A DNA stretch of 64,000 bases from NCBI RefSeq assembly GCF_013396335.1, contig NZ_JABWSY010000009.1, positions 124,001 to 188,000 of the forward strand, read 5' to 3'. This DNA comes from Bacillus sp. EB106-08-02-XG196. GTDB taxonomy: Bacteria > Bacillota > Bacilli > Bacillales > Cytobacillaceae. The position numbers and the translations under genes were made by a program. The notes under the pieces were generated by a model. That model was not told the origin of the DNA, ran no database searches, and saw nothing but the letters and a program-made list of their open reading frames with translations. The number at the start of each line of letters is the position of its first letter. The stretch's first letter is position 1. Shown piece by piece: positions 18,149 to 26,333 of the stretch.

Positions 18149-18285
18149 CATTAATTTTTAGAAAATTCAATTTAGAGAATATATATCGTTATTCCATTTA
18201 AAGGATTACTATTTGATAGTTATTTTGAAATGAAGATGTCAATATTAACATTAGCACATCATGATGAAGGCGGGATAGAAGAAAA

Positions 18286-19569
18286 ATGGATCATATTGAA
18301 CAATTATGCCCAAGTTCAGAGGCTGTGAGAAATAAATCCTCTTCAGCTGGAAAAAAGAAAAAGTCAGATGAAGTTTCCAAACAAAAGTGGGCAATTCTCT
18401 CACTATCATCCATTCCGTTAGTAATGACGTTAGGGAATTCCATGTTAATACCTGTGCTGCCCTCAATGGAAAAAAAATTATCGATATCCTCGTTTCAAAC
18501 AAGTATGGTTATTACAGTATATTCAATTGTTGCCATTTTCTTAATACCGGTCGCAGGCTACCTATCTGACCATATTGGCAGAAAAAAGGTAATCATTCCA
18601 AGTCTCATCATAGCTGGACTTGGAGGTTTACTATCAGGATGGGCTGCTTGGAAACTGGACAATGCCTATTGGTTAATATTAGTAGGGCGTGCACTTCAAG
18701 GGGTGGGAGCGGCAGGTGCTGCCCCGATTGTACTTCCTTTAGTTGGTGACATGTTCAAAAATGACGATGATGTCAGCAGCTGTTTAGGTCTAATTGAAAC
18801 AGCTAATACGTTTGGAAAGGTTCTTAGCCCTATTTTAGGAGCTGTCCTAGCAGGATTTATCTGGTTTTTACCTTTCTTTTCATTTCCAGTGTTTTGTACC
18901 ATATCGGTTATCTTGGTAATGATTTTAGTTAAGTGTCCTGAGCCTTCAAAACCAATTCCCTTTAAACAATTTTTTATTAATGTAAAGAAAACCTTTACTG
19001 AGAAAGGTAAATGGTTATACGCTATCTTTTTTATTGGCGGAATCCTAATGTTAGTGCTTTTTGGTATATTATTTTACCTATCTGAAATCTTTGAAACGAA
19101 ATATGGTATTAAAGATATTAAGAAAGGTTTATTTTTGGCCTTACCACTTGGGGCACTATGTTTGTCATCCTTTATTGCAGGCAAGGTAATCAAAAAAAAT
19201 AAGGTCCTCATGAAATGGATCACCTTCGGAGGGATTATTGCAGCAGCTTTATCCATTTTGGCCCTATGGTTCTCGATTAAACTCTGGTTTATGATTAGCA
19301 TGTTTTTAATAGCAGGTATCGGAATCGGGGGAGGACTTCCGTGTTTAGATGCCTTAATTACTGAAGGAATTGAGAAGGAAGAGCGAGGTACAATTTCCTC
19401 CATCTACAGCTCAATGAGATTTATCGGAGTAGCAGCCGGCCCTCCGATTATTGCTTTGTTAATGAAAGGTGCTACTTACTGGATATTCATTACACTTAGC
19501 GGACTAAGTATCATTGCGTCATTTGTTGCCTTAATTGCTATAAAACCGGGAACGAAAAGTCAAAACTAA
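18286..19569 (+). CDS. MFS transporter, 12-helix drug-export type
   Basis: This 427-residue protein belongs to the major facilitator superfamily. A basic hydrophilic N-terminus (KKKKSD, residues 1-33) precedes 12 predicted helices. Motif A is GYLSDHIGRKK between helices 2 and 3. The helix-5 region LGLIETANTFGKVLSPILGAVLAG resembles the drug/proton antiporter motif C of DHA1 exporters such as Blt, YvmA and YmfD. The substrate cannot be assigned. The gene is divergent from trp and stands alone before a strong terminator. Confidence 0.85.
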   Translation: MDHIEQLCPSSEAVRNKSSSAGKKKKSDEVSKQKWAILSLSSIPLVMTLGNSMLIPVLPSMEKKLSISSFQTSMVITVYSIVAIFLIPVAGYLSDHIGRKKVIIPSLIIAGLGGLLSGWAAWKLDNAYWLILVGRALQGVGAAGAAPIVLPLVGDMFKNDDDVSSCLGLIETANTFGKVLSPILGAVLAGFIWFLPFFSFPVFCTISVILVMILVKCPEPSKPIPFKQFFINVKKTFTEKGKWLYAIFFIGGILMLVLFGILFYLSEIFETKYGIKDIKKGLFLALPLGALCLSSFIAGKVIKKNKVLMKWITFGGIIAAALSILALWFSIKLWFMISMFLIAGIGIGGGLPCLDALITEGIEKEERGTISSIYSSMRFIGVAAGPPIIALLMKGATYWIFITLSGLSIIASFVALIAIKPGTKSQN

Positions 19570-19572
19570 AAT

Positions 19573-19608
19573 AGCGCTGGGGCTCCCCCAGCGCTTACCA
19601 TTTTTTTA
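19573..19608. terminator. Terminator after the MFS gene, probably bidirectional
   Basis: A perfect AGCGCTGGGG/CCCCAGCGCT stem with loop CTC is followed by TTACCATTTTTTT. The convergent small gene ends 3 bases further. Confidence 0.85.
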
Positions 19609-19610
19609 TT

Positions 19611-19736
19611 TTATGTCTGAGGCTTCTCTTTCTTAGCCTTTTTGTTTTGAGGAGATATTTCATTGGCAAACTCTGAGTTCGTTAAACTCTTTGCTGATTG
19701 AAGACCAGATTTTGTCTTGATATTCCGTTTCGTCAC
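19611..19736 (-). CDS. Small basic hypothetical protein, 41 residues
   Basis: The ORF starts at GTG 19736, seven bases after an AGGTGG ribosome site, and ends beside the shared terminator. It is highly basic (KKAKKEK near the C-terminus) and contains NSEFANE, which faintly recalls the TEFASE repeat of gamma-type small acid-soluble spore proteins. There are no cysteines and no membrane segment. The SASP idea is weak; I would call it a hypothetical basic protein. Confidence 0.5.
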   Translation of the reverse strand: MTKRNIKTKSGLQSAKSLTNSEFANEISPQNKKAKKEKPQT

Positions 19737-19814
19737 ATAATCACCACCTATGTTTAGATGGATTTAATTTGTCCAAATGGAACAAAATCTATGATGGTGA
19801 TAAAAGGGTTTATT

Positions 19815-20714
19815 TTAATATGGACTTAACCAATCAGGGTCTCTATTTATACAAACATGACATTTCTCAATTTCCACATCAAATGTATAAAAGGTATGCT
19901 CACAGTTCTTACACGTCTTCTGATGGATATTTTTTTGATCTTCGCTTTTCCTCTTAATTTCTGGTACAATCTCAAGCGCATTTTCCGGACAAACATCGGT
20001 ACAAGACGTGCAACCCACACATTTTTCATTTTCAATCATGAGCTTACTGTCCTTAATATGAAAGAGGTTTTCAGGACAAAGAGTAAAGCAAGCCTGGCAG
20101 AGTGTGCATTTCTCTTTGTTTAACTTGACACCATAAAATTGATAATCAGGATAATACTTTGTTATCTTCCAGTCATCCTTCTCCATCTTCCATGAAGCTG
20201 GAGTCATATTCTTTGCTAGTTGTTTTCCTTCTTTTTGAAGTGATCCAAATAAGGCTCTTCTAGAAAGAACTTCATCCTTCACCTTCTCGATCACTACAAT
20301 TGGACTTTCATTAAGCAATTGTAATTGACTATTTGTCTCGTATAGCACTGTTTCCCAGTCTTTGTTTAATGGCTGATGCGCTTGAATCGATGTCATTCCT
20401 CTCTTTTTATATATGAGCAATTCCTTAATTGATGGCACATAATTCGTATCAATAACCAGGGTGCCTCTCTCGAATGCCCGATTAGTAACAATTCCCTCTA
20501 TTGCAGACATCGGGCAGGCAATCATACACTCCCCACACATTGTACACTTATTTGTATCAATGATGGGTAGATTTTCCTTTACTACAATTGCTTCATGCTC
20601 ACATTTTTTCACGCAATAACCGCAAGTTGACTTCCTGTTCCGCTCTCTAACACATTTAGTGGTTACAATTATTTCTTGATGCAGGCTCTCTAGCCAATTT
20701 ATGAGGATTGACAT
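19815..20714 (-). CDS. Polyferredoxin-like 4Fe-4S protein of the DMSO-reductase-type operon
   Basis: The third gene of the operon encodes 299 residues with at least three ferredoxin-type cluster motifs. CGYCVKKC and CTMCGECMIACP are near residues 31-71, and CTLCQACFTLCP and CVGCTSCTDVCP are in the second half. A C-terminal zinc-ribbon-like CKNCEHTF...CHVC ends the protein. No membrane segment or signal peptide is seen. It may carry electrons from a soluble donor to the molybdoenzyme or help assembly, as NapF or NapG do for nitrate reductase. No DmsC-type anchor or TorD chaperone gene lies nearby. It starts 28 bases after the preceding gene. Confidence 0.75.
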   Translation of the reverse strand: MSILINWLESLHQEIIVTTKCVRERNRKSTCGYCVKKCEHEAIVVKENLPIIDTNKCTMCGECMIACPMSAIEGIVTNRAFERGTLVIDTNYVPSIKELLIYKKRGMTSIQAHQPLNKDWETVLYETNSQLQLLNESPIVVIEKVKDEVLSRRALFGSLQKEGKQLAKNMTPASWKMEKDDWKITKYYPDYQFYGVKLNKEKCTLCQACFTLCPENLFHIKDSKLMIENEKCVGCTSCTDVCPENALEIVPEIKRKSEDQKNIHQKTCKNCEHTFYTFDVEIEKCHVCINRDPDWLSPY

Positions 20715-20742
20715 CTTTTCACCAACTCATTTTTTAAAGTCT

Positions 20743-21324
20743 TTATACAAGCTTAGCGTCACGATGCGGCGTAATCACAATGTTTGGTTTCGTAATTGAA
20801 GGACTTGGCATCCCTTTAATTTGTCTAATTTTACCGTATTTTCTTCGCAGTTCTTCTATCGTGCCAAATTCTATTGCTCCTAATGGACATGTCGCAACAC
20901 AAACAGGATCTTCTCCTTTTTCTTGGAGATCAATACAAAAATTGCATTTGTTTGATTTAAACGTTTCTTTGTTATACTGTGGTCCACCATACGGGCAAGC
21001 ACTTACACATAACTGTGCTCCTGCACAAATTTCCTGATCTATTGTAACAATTCCATCCTCGTCACGTTTTACAATCGCACCAGTAGGACAGCTTTTGAGA
21101 CAAGCTGGCTGTTCACAATGGTTACACGCAATCGAGAAATAGTACGACTTCACATTTTGAACAATTCCGCCGTTAGGCTGCTGTATATAAGCGCCTTCTT
21201 CTTTTGTGTAAACCCTGCGGAAGTTTATCCCAACTTCCGTATTATTCTTATCTTTACAAGCCACACTGCAAGCTTTACAGCCTTGACAGATGCTTTGATT
21301 GATATAAAACCCTATTTGACCCAA
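20743..21324 (-). CDS. DmsB-type four-cluster iron-sulfur electron-transfer subunit
   Basis: This 193-residue protein is the electron-transfer subunit of a molybdopterin oxidoreductase. Four ferredoxin-type groups are visible: CQGCKACSVAC, CNHCEQPACLKSCP, CAGAQLCVSACP and CNFCIDLQ...CVATCP. In the third group the second Cys is replaced by Ala, so that cluster may be [3Fe-4S] or lost, similar to the Cys-to-Trp change known in NarH. I start it at TTG 21324 because AAGGAG lies 8 bases before it, whereas a GTG three codons earlier overlaps the ribosome site. It lies 12 bases after the catalytic subunit. Confidence 0.88.
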   Translation of the reverse strand: MGQIGFYINQSICQGCKACSVACKDKNNTEVGINFRRVYTKEEGAYIQQPNGGIVQNVKSYYFSIACNHCEQPACLKSCPTGAIVKRDEDGIVTIDQEICAGAQLCVSACPYGGPQYNKETFKSNKCNFCIDLQEKGEDPVCVATCPLGAIEFGTIEELRRKYGKIRQIKGMPSPSITKPNIVITPHRDAKLV

Positions 21325-21336
21325 GGTAGTCACTCC

Positions 21337-23730
21337 TTACGCTTTTTTCACTTCAATAAGATTTGTTAATTGTGGATTTGATTTTGCTAGTGGTGTCGGC
21401 CGCTGAGACGTTAAGACGTTTATTGAGCCCCTTTGGTCCGTTCCCGCTTTGTCTGGTGTATACCAGGCACCTTGAGGAATACCAGCAACACCAGGAGTAA
21501 TTCGCGTCGTTACCTTGACATCAATCATCAAGCTGCCACGGTCATTAAATACATGAACTTTATCACCATCTTTAATTCCACGCTTCTCGGCGTCTTTAGG
21601 ATTCAACCACATTTCTTGCTTTGCCGCTTCCTCAAGCCAAGGCATATTATCATAGGTGGAATGACATCTACGCTTATAATGCCAACTGATAAGCTGTATT
21701 GGATACTTTTCAATTAATGGATCTTCCGGGCCTTCCCATGAGGAAATATATTTAGCTATAGCTGGTATCTCCTCATGCTGGTTCATATCCCAAAGAGTCT
21801 TAGAGAATAGTTCAATTTTCCCCGAAGGTGTTTCAAAAGGGTTATTCTCTAGATCATCAATCTGTGCTTTGAAGCCAACGAGCGGTTCATCAAATTTAAA
21901 ATGGTGGACACCCTTTTCGCGGAACTCTTCAAATGTCGGAAAGTTTGGATCGAGCTCTTCACGCGTTCTTTTAATACTTTCTTTTACTAAATCAAGAATA
22001 GTCATGCCCTCAGTAAATTGTTCCTTTACCCCTAACTTATCTGCCACCTCAGTAAATACATCATACTCATTTCGGCATTCATAAAGAGGTTCAATGGTTT
22101 TATCACCAAAAACGACGTAATCTCCAAAGCACCACGGCACCCCTATATCATATCTTTCAAAAAAGGTTGTTCCTGGCAAAACAATATCTGCATACCGGGC
22201 ACTTGGAGTCATAAATAGATCACTGACACAGATAAATTCCACTTTACTTTCATCTTCTAAAAGACTTGTTGTTTTATTGATATCAGCATGCTGATTAACG
22301 AGCATATTCCCAGCCATGTTAAAAATTAATTTAATATTCGTTGTTAATTTATCTGTACCTTGAAGACCGTCTGCTACAGTCATCTCGGTACCTTGTTCGA
22401 CTGCCTTTGTCCAGAGAAAGCAAGGAATCGAAGACTTTATTGGATTTTCCACTTTAAAAGGATACACAATATCCGCCCGGCTCCAGTAACCTGTTCCTGC
22501 TGCCCATCCGCCCAGTTTACCAACATTTCCTGTTAGACAGGCTAATTGAGCTCCTCCCCGCATAAATTGCTCACCATATGCCTGACGTTGTGCTGCCCAC
22601 CCTTGTATAAGAGCTGAAGGTTTTATCGTGGCATAATTTCTGGCAACTTCACGAATCTTTTCAGCTGGCACCCCACATATTTTTTCTGCCCATTCAGGTG
22701 TTTTCGCTACTCCATCTTTTTCACCCAAAAGGTAACTTTTTAGTGATTCTTCTTTACTTAGACCTTCTGGCATATGGTCGCCATCAAACCCAACACAGTA
22801 CTTATCGAGGAAGGCTTGATCATGTAACTTCTCCGTTACAATGACATATCCCATAGCGTCCATCATTGCATTATCTGTTGTTGGCTTAATTGGTATCCAC
22901 TCATCAGCAAATGTAATAGCTGTATCGGTATATCGCGGGTCTATCAGAATAATTTTTGCTCCATTTTTCTTTGCTCCCATTAGATACTCCCTGTATGGAG
23001 TCGAGAAAATCATTTCAGATGGATTTTGCCCCCAAAGGATAATGTATTTTGAATGTAACAGGGAATCAAAGCTACTCCCTGAATTGTTCGTACCATACGT
23101 ATAAGGGGTCGCCACATTTCCTGCCCCTGAACTATAATCATTCCGATAATTTAAGTAACCGCCTGTAAGAGCTAATACTTTTCTAGCAGCGTTTCTTCCG
23201 CTGTGAAGCCCCCAGCTTTGTCCAGAGGCGTAATTAACATATCTAGACTCCGGACCATATGTATCCCCAATTCGTTTTATCTCGGAAGCAATCGTTTCAA
23301 TAGCTTCATCCCAAGAAATTCGTTCGAACTTTCCTTCGCCACGCTTACCGACACGTTTCATTGGATACTTAAGGCGGTCTGGATGATACAATAAATTTCG
23401 ATAGTTTCTTCCACGAACACAGGCTTTAAGTGGAGGAATGGAAGGGTCTCCGCTTTCCTGGGTGTCTGTTGCTACTCGTACCACCACTCCATCTTTTACA
23501 TATGCTTTTATGACACATCGGCCACCACAGTTATTGATACTACAAGTAGAAACCACCTTATCCCAATCACTTGCACTTGCCACGTTTTCCCTTTTTTGCT
23601 GGTCAATCAATAATTTTGTCCCTACACCTCCAGCAATTACAGGAACACCAATTGCCCCCGACCATTTCAAAAATGTCCTACGCTGCATTTTATTAGCCAA
23701 TAAATTCTTAACAGGACTGTCTTTAGACAT
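21337..23730 (-). CDS. DMSO-reductase family molybdopterin oxidoreductase, catalytic subunit
   Basis: This 797-residue enzyme has a Tat signal (MQRRTFLKWSGAIG), so it is exported folded. An N-terminal [4Fe-4S] motif CSINNCGGRC with a later ACVRGR follows. The segment DYSSGAGN aligns with the Ser that ligates molybdenum in DmsA, which points to the DMSO/TMAO reductase branch rather than formate or nitrate enzymes. The C-terminal molybdopterin-binding domain ends with GIPQGAWYTPD. I chose ATG 23730 for its AAGGAGG site 9 bases upstream; a 31-residue longer reading has none. Substrate (DMSO, TMAO, polysulfide or other) is open. A Rex-type operator covers the promoter. Confidence 0.9.
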   Translation of the reverse strand: MSKDSPVKNLLANKMQRRTFLKWSGAIGVPVIAGGVGTKLLIDQQKRENVASASDWDKVVSTCSINNCGGRCVIKAYVKDGVVVRVATDTQESGDPSIPPLKACVRGRNYRNLLYHPDRLKYPMKRVGKRGEGKFERISWDEAIETIASEIKRIGDTYGPESRYVNYASGQSWGLHSGRNAARKVLALTGGYLNYRNDYSSGAGNVATPYTYGTNNSGSSFDSLLHSKYIILWGQNPSEMIFSTPYREYLMGAKKNGAKIILIDPRYTDTAITFADEWIPIKPTTDNAMMDAMGYVIVTEKLHDQAFLDKYCVGFDGDHMPEGLSKEESLKSYLLGEKDGVAKTPEWAEKICGVPAEKIREVARNYATIKPSALIQGWAAQRQAYGEQFMRGGAQLACLTGNVGKLGGWAAGTGYWSRADIVYPFKVENPIKSSIPCFLWTKAVEQGTEMTVADGLQGTDKLTTNIKLIFNMAGNMLVNQHADINKTTSLLEDESKVEFICVSDLFMTPSARYADIVLPGTTFFERYDIGVPWCFGDYVVFGDKTIEPLYECRNEYDVFTEVADKLGVKEQFTEGMTILDLVKESIKRTREELDPNFPTFEEFREKGVHHFKFDEPLVGFKAQIDDLENNPFETPSGKIELFSKTLWDMNQHEEIPAIAKYISSWEGPEDPLIEKYPIQLISWHYKRRCHSTYDNMPWLEEAAKQEMWLNPKDAEKRGIKDGDKVHVFNDRGSLMIDVKVTTRITPGVAGIPQGAWYTPDKAGTDQRGSINVLTSQRPTPLAKSNPQLTNLIEVKKA

Positions 23731-23752
23731 TAATAAATGCCTCCTTTTTTGA

Positions 23753-23775
23753 TTGTGAAATAATTCACAATTATA
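23753..23775 (-). promoter_or_regulatory. Rex-type operator overlapping the promoter of the DMSO-reductase operon
   Basis: TTGTGAAATAATTCACAA at 23753-23770 is a perfect palindrome that matches the Rex consensus TTGTGAA-N4-TTCACAA. A TATAAT -10 element (23775-23770, minus strand) abuts it, so the operator covers the predicted transcription start, as expected for repression. The site also reads as a TGTGA-N6-TCACA FNR box, but an FNR activator could not work from this position. No convincing -35 is seen. Confidence 0.78.
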
Positions 23776-23995
23776 TAGCACAGTTTTCACGAGGATTCTT
23801 CCTAAGGACTCCTTATAGCTCAATTTTACTTTATAGTTATTAAATAAATATTAAATTTTAGATAGTTCACATTTAATTCATAAAAACCATCCATATTTTG
23901 ATAACAATTTATCGTCGAATGGTGTCATTTATTTCTAGTTCCTCACGAAATATGTATATAATAAAAAGGAAAATATTTTGCAAAGGATGATTTCA

Positions 23996-24280
23996 TTGAA
24001 TATTACTGGTCATACAGTTGAGAAACTTGTAGATCCATTTGGTTTATTAAGCGGCGACCGCTATGAATTTTTTCTTGAACTGGAAATTGATGAAGAGGAT
24101 GAACTCTTTTCAGATAAAGGAATTGGAATGAAGGTACTTTTTGTAGTTGATGAGCAGGGGTCAAGAATTTCTCACTATCATCTGTATGAAAGAGGAACTG
24201 AAAAGATCTTAGATTTTGCTCTTGAAGAGGATGAGGAATTATTAGTCTTTAATTATTGTAAAGAAAATATTGATTCATAA
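23996..24280 (+). CDS. Small acidic conserved protein (DUF6509-like)
   Basis: This protein of 94 residues begins LNITGHTVEKLVDPFGLLSGDRYEF and has an acidic C-terminal half (FALEEDEELLVF). It resembles a small uncharacterised Bacillus family that I know as DUF6509. I start it at TTG 23996 because AAAGGATGA lies about 6-8 bases before it; the upstream TTG and ATG overlap that ribosome site. No function is known. Confidence 0.7.
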   Translation: MNITGHTVEKLVDPFGLLSGDRYEFFLELEIDEEDELFSDKGIGMKVLFVVDEQGSRISHYHLYERGTEKILDFALEEDEELLVFNYCKENIDS

Positions 24281-24284
24281 GAAA

Positions 24285-24429
24285 AGGCTGTTTTCTCTAC
24301 GATTGTTGTTAAAATCTTAAAGCCGATTTTAACGTGGAAATAGTCATTTTGTACTTTTGAATTTAGTTTGAAGCTCTTTTCTTATTATATTTTTGCTGTT
24401 ATAAGCAACAAAATTTAAGAAAATAGCCT
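24285..24429. repeat. MITE-like or palindromic intergenic element
   Basis: AGGCTGTTTTCT (24285-24296) and AGAAAATAGCCT (24418-24429) are inverted copies with 11 of 12 matches. Between them are a perfect 9-bp hairpin GTTAAAATC/GATTTTAAC (24308-24333) and a smaller TTGCT/AGCAA hairpin near 24394-24408. No ORF is present. About 145 bp with terminal inverted repeats and inner palindromes fits a non-autonomous mobile element or dispersed repeat; copy number elsewhere is unknown. Confidence 0.5.
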
Positions 24430-24430
24430 A

Positions 24431-24464
24431 AGAAAAAGCAGAGGAATATTCCCCTGCTTTTTCT
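24431..24464. terminator. Bidirectional terminator near the YdjO-like gene
   Basis: AGAAAAAGCAG pairs with CTGCTTTTTCT around AGGAATATTCCC, giving A and T runs on both sides. Confidence 0.75.
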
Positions 24465-24472
24465 TATGTTTA

Positions 24473-24676
24473 TTACATAAAGTTTTTACTATGATTATGA
24501 ATGACTTGTAGTTCTTTTGTATTAAGACTCATTTCACTTTTGCATATTGGACAGAGGGGCACTTCAGTGCTCTTAAAATTGTCACGAATCCAGCATTTAC
24601 AATTCTCTGAATTACATTCCCAAATTTTAGTTTCTTCAAGCTTTACTTCTTCATCATTTCTTCTACCAAACGCCAA
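24473..24676 (-). CDS. YdjO family cold-inducible zinc-ribbon protein
   Basis: This 67-residue protein has two CxxC-like pairs, ECNSENCKCW and LCPICKSEM, in the order and spacing of the B. subtilis cold-inducible protein YdjO. The N-terminus AFGRRNDEEVKLEETKIW also matches. I chose TTG 24676 because AGGGGTGAT lies 4 bases upstream; a GTG three codons earlier lies inside that site. It neighbours a cold-shock gene, which may be chance. Function unknown. Confidence 0.75.
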   Translation of the reverse strand: MAFGRRNDEEVKLEETKIWECNSENCKCWIRDNFKSTEVPLCPICKSEMSLNTKELQVIHNHSKNFM

Positions 24677-24745
24677 AATGATCACCCCTTGTACTTTTTG
24701 CAGAACCGTTTCTTATATTTAAAGCAAAATACATCTTTATAAAGA

Positions 24746-24782
24746 TAAAAAGGTGATGCCTTATCACTGCACCACCTTTTTA
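24746..24782 (-). terminator. Terminator of the cold-shock gene
   Basis: AAAAAGGTG pairs with CACCTTTTT with an inner GTGAT/ATCAC stem; the flanks are A and T runs. Confidence 0.78.
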
Positions 24783-24795
24783 TTTTTTAAATAAT

Positions 24796-24996
24796 TTAAA
24801 CAGCTTTTACGTTAGAAGCTTGTGGTCCACGAGCGCCTTCAACAATTTCAAAAGAAACTGATTGACCTTCTTCTAATGTTTTGAAACCTTCTGATTGAAT
24901 TGCAGAGAAGTGTACGAATACATCTTGACCGCCATCAGCTTCAATAAAACCAAAACCTTTTTCTGCATTAAACCATTTTACTTTACCGTTATTCAT
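24796..24996 (-). CDS. CspA family cold-shock protein
   Basis: This 66-residue OB-fold protein has RNP1 (KGFGFIEA) and RNP2 (VFVHFSAI) and binds single-stranded RNA and DNA as an RNA chaperone. It is close to Bacillus CspB/CspD, except that it begins [11 protein letters not shown] chose ATG 24996, the family start; a longer reading adds nine residues. The predicted transcript has a leader of about 150 bases, typical of cold-shock genes whose mRNA structure controls translation. Confidence 0.95.
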   Translation of the reverse strand: MNNGKVKWFNAEKGFGFIEADGGQDVFVHFSAIQSEGFKTLEEGQSVSFEIVEGARGPQASNVKAV

Positions 24997-25153
24997 GAAT
25001 AGTACCCCCAAAGATTTGTTCACTTTTAGTTAATAACCATTTAAAAAATCAAAAGCCGCAATGCACAACAGGGTAATAGACATCACCCACATTTCGTGCA
25101 GTTACGACTACTTAAACCAATAAATATTTACACGAACTTAAAAGCGTATCTTC

Positions 25154-25182
25154 ATAATACCTTATATCTTTCTAAAAGTCAA
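25154..25182 (-). promoter_or_regulatory. Sigma-A promoter and long 5' leader of the cold-shock gene
   Basis: On the minus strand TTGACT (25182-25177) and TATTAT (25159-25154) are 17 bases apart. Transcription would start near 25147, leaving a leader of about 150 bases (25147-24997) with no ORF. Confidence 0.75.
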
Positions 25183-25235
25183 TAAAGTTAATAGTATAGC
25201 ATACTAGCAAGCTACTATAAATAAATAGTAATTAA

Positions 25236-26198
25236 TTATTTTTTTCCAATATCCCCCACTAAGAAGGCATCCATAAAATTGCTGATAAACTTTTGAATGT
25301 CCGCTTCCATTCCTATATAATCTAAGGTTTCTGCTGGTTCTTTATCTGGCTTTGGACGAAAGTCAGCGATACTTTTCCCTTTAGCATTTCCAAATTCCTC
25401 CACTCGCACTCTTCTCGGAATATACTTTACAATTTCAGGACTTGTTAATGCCATTAATGGGACTACATCATGCAAAGGAGCACCTTTTATACCTGGTATA
25501 TTTTTTTGGTAGGCCTTAAAATAATAATCAAAGGCAGGTTTTAGTAACGGTCTAAAGGGGGTTGGACTGTTTTCATTAAGAAAATTGATAACTTCTGGTG
25601 TAATAATGGCTTTATTCGTAATGTTTAAGGGATATAAATAAACGTTATGTGCTTTTTCCATTACAATCCTTGCTGCAATTGGATCTGAATAAAAGTTAGC
25701 TTCAGCTTCAGCCGTAATATTACCAGGAACTAAAAAAGCTCCACCCATAATATAAAAAGCATTTACGTCCTTTAAAGCATCATCCCCATACAAAATAAAC
25801 ATAAGCGCTAACTCCGTCAATCTGCCAACATTGACAATAATCAGGTTCCCTTTATATTCATTAATGATTTCGAGGATTTTATTAAAGTCATGAACCTTTG
25901 TAAATTTAAAAGTATCAGGTGGTTTAATTGGACCCAGCCCCTCCGGTCCATGAATTTCAGGATAAAACTGAACTGGTTCACCAGACAATGGACCGGCTGT
26001 TCCAGCAATGATAGGTATATCCTCTCTTCTAGCTAAGGTGAGTAAATAGGCGGTATTCTCAATTGATTGCTCTTTAGGTGTGTTTCCATATCCACTGACA
26101 ATACCGACAATATTTATATCAGGATTTAATAATGCATACATGATAGCAAAAGAATCATCAATTCCAGGGTCTGCAAACAAAAGCACATTATAGGCCAT
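25236..26198 (-). CDS. Nucleoside hydrolase (IUNH family)
   Basis: These enzymes hydrolyse ribonucleosides to base and ribose, using a calcium ion held by an N-terminal aspartate cluster. The motif DPGIDDSFA (about residues 10-18) is that cluster, and NVGRLTELA and the late LHDVVPLMAL carry other conserved ligands. The protein is 320 residues. I chose ATG 26198, which follows a GGGGGAGAGG ribosome site; an ATG 18 bases earlier has none. Substrate specificity is not clear. The gene lies alone, downstream of ku. Confidence 0.9.
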   Translation of the reverse strand: MAYNVLLFADPGIDDSFAIMYALLNPDINIVGIVSGYGNTPKEQSIENTAYLLTLARREDIPIIAGTAGPLSGEPVQFYPEIHGPEGLGPIKPPDTFKFTKVHDFNKILEIINEYKGNLIIVNVGRLTELALMFILYGDDALKDVNAFYIMGGAFLVPGNITAEAEANFYSDPIAARIVMEKAHNVYLYPLNITNKAIITPEVINFLNENSPTPFRPLLKPAFDYYFKAYQKNIPGIKGAPLHDVVPLMALTSPEIVKYIPRRVRVEEFGNAKGKSIADFRPKPDKEPAETLDYIGMEADIQKFISNFMDAFLVGDIGKK

Positions 26199-26295
26199 TC
26201 CCTCTCCCCCGTACATTTTTAAATTTTAATTCTTCCATAATAATATGCCAGAAACCGGATTGAAAGTACTTACGGACTATGAAGCTAAATACTTA

Positions 26296-26327
26296 AAAAG
26301 AACCGACTCGAGTTCGTCGAATCGGTT
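26296..26327 (-). terminator. Terminator of ku
   Basis: On the minus strand AACCGATTC pairs imperfectly with GAGTCGGTT and is followed by CTTTTT, 7 bases after the ku stop. Confidence 0.72.
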
Positions 26328-26333
26328 TCATCC

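Noticed and set aside
23753-23770. FNR activator site for the DMSO-reductase operon
   Set aside because: The dyad fits FNR, but it lies between the -10 and the ribosome site; an activator cannot work there, so Rex-type repression is preferred.
21337-23823. A longer 828-residue reading of the molybdoenzyme
   Set aside because: The extra 31 residues precede the Tat signal, lack a ribosome site and would overlap the Rex operator and promoter; ATG 23730 has AAGGAGG.
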